A DNA stretch of 18,438 nucleotides from Candidatus Altarchaeales archaeon (GTDB lineage: Archaea; Altiarchaeota; Altiarchaeia; IMC4; QMZM01). Location: contig QMZJ01000006.1 of the NCBI GenBank assembly GCA_003663115.1, forward strand, positions 1-18,438, given 5' to 3'. A model generated the notes under the pieces. The model was not told where the DNA came from and made no database searches. It saw only the letters and a list, made by a program, of their open reading frames with translations. Below are positions 13,363 to 18,438 of the stretch, piece by piece (the first letter of the stretch is position 1; each line of letters starts with the position of its first letter). The translations under genes were made by a program, and so were the position numbers.

Positions 13363-16300
13363 ATGAATAGAAAAAATCTCTACGGGTTGATTTCCCTTAT
13401 TGTTTCCTTTATTTTCATCTTTAGTGCGCAAGCACACGCGCAAGGCCCGGCTTGTACTATAAGCCTGGCAATAAATCCCGCAGCTGCAACTATAAACCCC
13501 GGTGATGACATCCAATTTAAGGTGTGTTTAGCGGGGGTGAGCTGTGGTCATATTCCCGTAACATTTGAGGTCACGGACCCAATGGGTATTAAGCACGAAT
13601 ACACCGAGATTACACCAAGTGCAGCACCTTGGTGTACCTCATGGATCAGCTATCTGACCAAATTCAACAATCTCCCAAACACAGATGAAAGTGGCAGATA
13701 CTATATAGTTGCGAGGGCCCCAGATGTAAACGTTCCGGATAACTGGGAGCAGGATGATTTTGTCGTTAATGTAGTTGGTTGTGAACAAGTGTTTAATGAC
13801 AGTGCGCTCATGGCAGAAAGAGAGGTAACTATAGGGAGTATCCCCGAGATGACCCCCTCAGATATAGTTGCATGCTGTCATCTTGATTGTTGCTTAAATC
13901 TAACCCTGGATATCGATTGCAAACGTATAGGCGGTAATTTTCCTCCGGCCGAACTCAATGTGGGCACCACCGAGCCGAGCTCGTTTGGTTATACAGCAAT
14001 CTGCCACAGGGTACTTTCAAATTTGGATGTGGAGTATACATCGATAAATGCCTCCAAGTACGTGGTTGTGGGTAAGGCGGTTGAGAAGGATAATATCACC
14101 AATTACACGATTATAGATATAGGCAGGAACGAGTGTATATTGGGAGACATTACTAAATGTGGACTGACCACAAAGAGACTCCTCATAGATGAGGATGTAT
14201 ACAGGTCCTATGTAGTTACCAACCTATCACATGCCAATCCGGTATGTGGAGGCTTCTATACCCCGGAGATACCTCCAGTAGGTTGGGTGTATGATTCCGT
14301 ACAAAACACACCCAGATATCTCGCCGTTTATAAGGATCTGACAGATTTTCTTTATTGCTGGATGGCCCCACCACTTATAAGCGAATCAAAATGGTGTCAT
14401 CTGGTCAATCTTGGTTGGTATTCCGTCGTGGATCTGACCAGCGAGAGAAACGTTACATACATCACCCCAGAGGCCGTGGAGGAAGAGAACAAATGGAACA
14501 ATCTCTCTGGGTATATCGTTTTGGGGCATGCCTGTCCCCTGTACAGAAATACCACCAGTATTACGGTGACTGCAATGCCAGAACTCCACTGTTTCGATGC
14601 CACAACAGCGCCCTTCGATATTCCCTGTACACACCCCTTTAATACCTCCTGTGGAATCGGAACCGGTCCATGTATCTACGTGTGGAAGTCGAGTCATCCA
14701 CTGAATGGAACCATAGGATACACAAAGAGTTTTTGCGAGGATACATTAGCAATTGGGCCCCACACCATCTCACTCGAGGTTGCAGATGCGGAAACAGACA
14801 CGCAGATTCCCGCGTTTAATCTAACCAGAGAGGAAATTCAGTCGATAAGGTCAAATGTGACCATAAATGCGCATGGTCCGTCTCCAGGCTGCGCTGCCAT
14901 ACCTCCCGGCCCCCATATCTTTGATTACGGTCCACCATATCGTGACTGTGTCAACGGGAATAATCCCAGGTATTATAGATTATTCGATCAAAACACCACG
15001 TGGGTTAAAATCTTTACCGTTACTCCGATGCTCGAGGACAGGAGAGATCTTGGGGGAGGGGAGGGGTGGTATTGGAACTGGAGCAGAACGAGCGCACCGG
15101 ATAACAAGATAAATATTACCATCTATATCGGTGGGGGTTGTAAGAGGACAAGTGCCTTCCATTTTAATTACACACCAGCGGTACATTCATACTATGATAC
15201 GCCAATTATCGACTATGTGAATGTAACCATATTTGATGGAGCGAATCCGCCAGTAACGTATAATGTATCCGGGTGGAATCTATTGCCATTCCCGCCGGCG
15301 GATTCAGTAGTAAATATCAGTAATGGAATGATAGTCGAACATCACCGATATGAAGGTATCCGCTATTCATACTTCGCGATAAATCACACGGTTCCGGAGA
15401 ATGCTGCATATCTTCATATAGAGGCAAATTATACCTGTGAAACAACTTTAAAGAGAAACAATGTACCCTGTGGAACCATCGATGAGATTAAAGACAAAAG
15501 TACCGTGTACGATAATTTCACGATAGAATTCCTGGATCATGAAAATCCAAAAGATAATTGTAAATGGACGAATCCGCTGGAATGGAGGAATATCTCCGGC
15601 TATTGGAACAGGACCTGGGATGCCACTCTAGGTAAATACATTTTGCATTTGAACAAGTCTGCCATGCCTAACAGGAGAATGGTCTCTGTAGAGGATATCT
15701 CTGATAATAAAACAATAGAGGTGCTGGTAAAGGGGAACGCTGCCGGTGGAGAAATCGCCGATACGACGATAGGATTTTATAGCAATAGTGATGCAAGTAG
15801 CTACTGGTTTCTTGACCTGCACGAAGACAGTAGTGGAGGTAAACTGGCTATAGGGTATCGTAAATCAGCACCCCCTTCTCGTGTGATAAGGAAAACTGAA
15901 CCGACGACATACGTTGACGATGAATGGTACTGGGTTAAGATCTATATTAACGGCAGTAACATCTCTGCAAAGATCTGGAACTATAGCGCTGAAGAACCGG
16001 AGAGCTGGCAGATAAACTATTCAATTGGTACAAACCCCGGTGATGTGATCTTCGGCAATCACTGGGTGATAGGAACTGAACATGGAACCAATAACGAAGA
16101 GTTCTGGTTTGACCCAGATCCGAGGTGCGGGATCAAGGTTAGTGGCTACTATAATTCGAAGTTTATTCCGGCCCTCGGATATTCTGTAGTTACCGGCGGA
16201 CACATAGATATCGAGATAGAACCAGATATACTGAGCGGATTTACACTGAGGGTTGGGGAAACACCGAGGGTTGAATATGATCACGTAATGCACCCAGCGA

Positions 16301-17340
16301 AGCATATTCTGTACAGAAAAGAAAAGGCAGCACCCTCTCCCCCATATCTGGATATGCAGGAATTTTATTATGATGACAAATACGGATATGAGTCAGTAAG
16401 TTTTGGTTTTAATGAATTATGTAAATTGCCAGCATGCCCCGCAAATTGTTACTGTAAACCGGATGATATATTTACCCCGGAATGCATAGACATGACTAAA
16501 GAACCACCGGTGCGATATTACCCAGATGATTGTGTGTGCGTTTGGAATGAGTGTTATCCAGATCCGTGTACATCCAGCAGAACATATCATGAATACGAGG
16601 GCATATACTATGATTTCGTTGAGTTCTATAACAGATTTCCACCCAACGAGGAAAATTATATTCGAACATTGGGGGACCCCGTCTCCTCCCGTTGGATAGA
16701 TATAGGCAACATATCTGCCGGACCGGATTTGAGTAAGGTGAACTCACCCAGAGGAAGATATCAATTCGATTTCTCGTGCAGGGGTATAAATCTAACAGAT
16801 TTTATTAATAATGGCACTCTTACCGTGTATACACACTTCAGGAACTTTACATACAAGCTCAGTAGTTTGACGAGAAGAGGTAGGACAAGTATTTTCTATG
16901 TCGTGAGTCCGGCACCCGAGGATATAGAACCCGGGGATCTCGTAACTATAAACGTAACGCTGTTATGTGGTGTGTTCCCCCTTGGCAATGAGGACGTTGG
17001 AATAATTGTTACTAACTACCAGAATGAGCTGATAGGCGTCAATCGAATTGGAGATAAGGCATATGTAACAACCGACGCTCTCGGGTTTGCAAGCTTCAGC
17101 TTCGTGATAAGACAGGATGCCGCAAAGGTAACCCTCTTCTATGAGGGGAGTGAAGAATGTGGAGAGGCAGAGGTGAATTTTATCTTAGGGGGTGAGAAGG
17201 TAGAATCAATAATAACCAGCGTTGAATTCTTTTTATTGATGATCATATTTATCCTTGCCATCTTTTCATATCGATTCTTCAAGAAGGGCAGATTAGATTT
17301 CTATGAGATGTGGCAGGAGTTCAGGGGAGAGAAGGATTAG
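13363..17340 (+). CDS. Very large sequon-rich surface protein, LamG-like and Ig-like, C-terminally anchored
   Basis: This 1325-aa protein has a signal peptide (residues 1-26, ending AQAHA), an ectodomain of about 1250 residues, a membrane helix at about 1281-1305 and a short basic cytoplasmic tail (RFFKKGRLDFYEMW). The first domain after the signal looks Ig-like (INPAAATINPGDDIQFKVC). Residues about 726-920 look like a concanavalin/LamG-type jelly roll (MVSVEDISDNKTIEVLVKG, then WYWVKIYINGSNISAKIW). Residues about 1182-1276 form a further Ig-like domain (DIEPGDLVTINVTLLCG). By eye there are about 35 N-x-S/T sequons, so heavy N-glycosylation is expected. The frame opens earlier at GTG 13333, but ATG 13363 gives the signal peptide and fits the TATA box. 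It may be an adhesin or a cell-wall-spanning scaffold of the apparatus; that is inferred from neighbours. Its stop overlaps the convergent peptidase gene by 4 nt. Confidence 0.88.
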   Translation: MNRKNLYGLISLIVSFIFIFSAQAHAQGPACTISLAINPAAATINPGDDIQFKVCLAGVSCGHIPVTFEVTDPMGIKHEYTEITPSAAPWCTSWISYLTKFNNLPNTDESGRYYIVARAPDVNVPDNWEQDDFVVNVVGCEQVFNDSALMAEREVTIGSIPEMTPSDIVACCHLDCCLNLTLDIDCKRIGGNFPPAELNVGTTEPSSFGYTAICHRVLSNLDVEYTSINASKYVVVGKAVEKDNITNYTIIDIGRNECILGDITKCGLTTKRLLIDEDVYRSYVVTNLSHANPVCGGFYTPEIPPVGWVYDSVQNTPRYLAVYKDLTDFLYCWMAPPLISESKWCHLVNLGWYSVVDLTSERNVTYITPEAVEEENKWNNLSGYIVLGHACPLYRNTTSITVTAMPELHCFDATTAPFDIPCTHPFNTSCGIGTGPCIYVWKSSHPLNGTIGYTKSFCEDTLAIGPHTISLEVADAETDTQIPAFNLTREEIQSIRSNVTINAHGPSPGCAAIPPGPHIFDYGPPYRDCVNGNNPRYYRLFDQNTTWVKIFTVTPMLEDRRDLGGGEGWYWNWSRTSAPDNKINITIYIGGGCKRTSAFHFNYTPAVHSYYDTPIIDYVNVTIFDGANPPVTYNVSGWNLLPFPPADSVVNISNGMIVEHHRYEGIRYSYFAINHTVPENAAYLHIEANYTCETTLKRNNVPCGTIDEIKDKSTVYDNFTIEFLDHENPKDNCKWTNPLEWRNISGYWNRTWDATLGKYILHLNKSAMPNRRMVSVEDISDNKTIEVLVKGNAAGGEIADTTIGFYSNSDASSYWFLDLHEDSSGGKLAIGYRKSAPPSRVIRKTEPTTYVDDEWYWVKIYINGSNISAKIWNYSAEEPESWQINYSIGTNPGDVIFGNHWVIGTEHGTNNEEFWFDPDPRCGIKVSGYYNSKFIPALGYSVVTGGHIDIEIEPDILSGFTLRVGETPRVEYDHVMHPAKHILYRKEKAAPSPPYLDMQEFYYDDKYGYESVSFGFNELCKLPACPANCYCKPDDIFTPECIDMTKEPPVRYYPDDCVCVWNECYPDPCTSSRTYHEYEGIYYDFVEFYNRFPPNEENYIRTLGDPVSSRWIDIGNISAGPDLSKVNSPRGRYQFDFSCRGINLTDFINNGTLTVYTHFRNFTYKLSSLTRRGRTSIFYVVSPAPEDIEPGDLVTINVTLLCGVFPLGNEDVGIIVTNYQNELIGVNRIGDKAYVTTDALGFASFSFVIRQDAAKVTLFYEGSEECGEAEVNFILGGEKVESIITSVEFFLLMIIFILAIFSYRFFKKGRLDFYEMWQEFRGEKD

Positions 17341-18371
17341 CTCTTGAATAGAATCTTCAGGAATACAACAAGATCTCCCCGACAGAGATAGGTCAATAAA
17401 ACACCTAAGAACAGAAAGGGGGCAAATGGCAGGGTCTGTTGTATCCGTATGAGATTCGACTTCAATTTATTCTCTGCATAGAGTTTATTTATCAGTTCGA
17501 TCTCGTCCGCGGTTATCCCTCCAGTGGTAGATGAGATAATCCTATCGTCTGATTTTATTTTCTCGGCCAGAATCATGCCCGGCTTTAGATCCTCTATGTT
17601 AATGGCAGTTGTTGTTGGAAGAAAATTACTGAGACCTATAAGGAACATTACGATGATAAATATAAAAACAAGGAAGATGAAGAATTTCAAAAATTCTACA
17701 GTAAAAACCGTATCGAAATCGAATATCAGCCGTAGAATGGACAATATTATTGACGCATGGATTAAACTTATAAATTTGATCCTTCTGAATATATACGGTA
17801 TTGCCATGAACAAGAGGAGATACACTAAAAATGTTAGTTGTATCCCCAGAAACGAAAATATTACATCGAAAAACCACAGAAATCCAAATAAAAATATTAT
17901 TCTCTCTATCAATATCCTTGGGTCGAATAAATTTTTAATTTTTCTATCTTTATTTTTACTTATTGAAAATGGAAGGGTAAGCACTATTAAAAAAAATAAT
18001 GGGATGAAGGTATTACTAAGCAGGGTAAATGATGGAAAATATTGGATATAACCCTGCCGATACGTTGTTAACGGGACTAAAGCAGCATATGCGGAGAAGA
18101 GTTTTGCATCCCCGGGGGTCCATAGATTGAATGTCCAGAGTGCGAAGCCGACGAGAAATGCTATAATTACATTGATCAATAATGCCAGATAGTAACCTTT
18201 ATCAAGATTATGATCTTCAATAACTCCGAGAAACATCAGAGAATTTATTAAGGCTGCAAAGAGGAGTGCAGACAGAATGTATCTGTTCCTGATCTTCCCC
18301 CCGCGGATGTCCTCACAGGATGTTATAGTACCAAAGAGCAGGATGAATGAAAGAAATATGAGAGATGTCAT
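17337..18371 (-). CDS. A24-family archaeal prepilin peptidase
   Basis: This 344-aa polytopic membrane aspartyl protease has about eight hydrophobic helices. The two catalytic aspartates of the family are visible: Asp21 in SCEDIRGGKIRNR (compare D-x(5-6)-I-x-N of TadV/FlaK/PibD enzymes) and Asp88 in the GxGD-like motif TPGDAKLF, with Pro in place of the first Gly. Residues about 255-340 (INIEDLKPGMILAEKI, TTGGITADEIE, LPFAPFLFLGVLLTYL, then GD) match the archaeal A24 C-terminal region. Such enzymes cleave type III (class III) signal peptides of archaeal pilins and archaellins at the cytoplasmic face. The signal peptides of the genes next door look like ordinary Sec/SPI types, so its substrates are probably elsewhere. 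No good Shine-Dalgarno precedes the ATG. Confidence 0.9.
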   Translation of the reverse strand: MTSLIFLSFILLFGTITSCEDIRGGKIRNRYILSALLFAALINSLMFLGVIEDHNLDKGYYLALLINVIIAFLVGFALWTFNLWTPGDAKLFSAYAALVPLTTYRQGYIQYFPSFTLLSNTFIPLFFLIVLTLPFSISKNKDRKIKNLFDPRILIERIIFLFGFLWFFDVIFSFLGIQLTFLVYLLLFMAIPYIFRRIKFISLIHASIILSILRLIFDFDTVFTVEFLKFFIFLVFIFIIVMFLIGLSNFLPTTTAINIEDLKPGMILAEKIKSDDRIISSTTGGITADEIELINKLYAENKLKSNLIRIQQTLPFAPFLFLGVLLTYLCRGDLVVFLKILFKS

Positions 18372-18438
18372 TTTTATAAATTGTTATTTGAGAGTAAAAA
18401 CTTTTTTAGATCAATACCAATATTAATGTAGAATGACA

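Noticed and set aside
17524..18051. Plus-strand 175-codon open frame opposite the peptidase
   Set aside because: It lies wholly inside the A24 peptidase gene, whose catalytic motifs and membrane helices are clear; the antisense product is an Ile/Asn/Lys-rich shadow.

Overview
This window is almost certainly archaeal. Its A24 prepilin peptidase has the archaeal-type C-terminal region. The first genes of its transcription units carry AT-rich TATA-like boxes about 25-40 nt before an ATG that lacks a Shine-Dalgarno (leaderless or short-leader transcripts), while most downstream genes use GGAGG/GGTGA-type sites. AGA/AGG and ATA codons are common. The large Cys-rich, Thr-rich and sequon-rich surface proteins recall DPANN-type or related uncultivated archaea (Aenigmarchaeota, Altiarchaeota and similar), but the lineage cannot be fixed from this sequence.

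Layout. (1) 94-3527, plus strand: a compact operon with a PrgI-type membrane protein fused to a TraC/VirB4 N-terminal-like domain, a VirB4-type ATPase with an unusual C-terminal PD-(D/E)XK-like extension, and an 84-aa unknown protein. (2) 3528-3855: a 328-nt non-coding stretch with several inverted repeats. (3) 3856-10795, plus strand: a single-pass anchored protein; an 898-aa Cys-rich repeat protein ending in a VirB2/TrbC-like pilin domain; a 141-aa anchored protein with a poly-Thr stalk; a Cys-rich repeat protein of about 927 codons interrupted by one in-frame TAG; and a stand-alone 100-aa VirB2-like pilin. (4) 10801-13271, minus strand: a three-gene operon of paralogous secreted proteins, each with a conserved Cys-rich module directly in front of the same two-helix pilin domain. 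(5) 13363-17340, plus strand: a 1325-aa sequon-rich surface protein with Ig-like and LamG-like regions and one C-terminal anchor, expressed divergently from the pilin operon. (6) 17337-18371, minus strand: an A24 prepilin peptidase.

Reading. The PrgI/TraC/VirB4 module is the motor and inner-membrane part of a type IV secretion (conjugation-like) machine. VirB2/TrbC-like pilin domains occur five times, once alone and four times as the C-terminus of a large Cys-rich ectodomain. No relaxase, VirD4 coupling protein or VirB6 is visible in the window. My inference is that this locus builds a T4SS-derived archaeal surface appendage with ectodomain-decorated subunits, for adhesion, cell-cell contact or DNA/protein exchange. 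This configuration of pilin fusions is the main candidate for an undescribed system.
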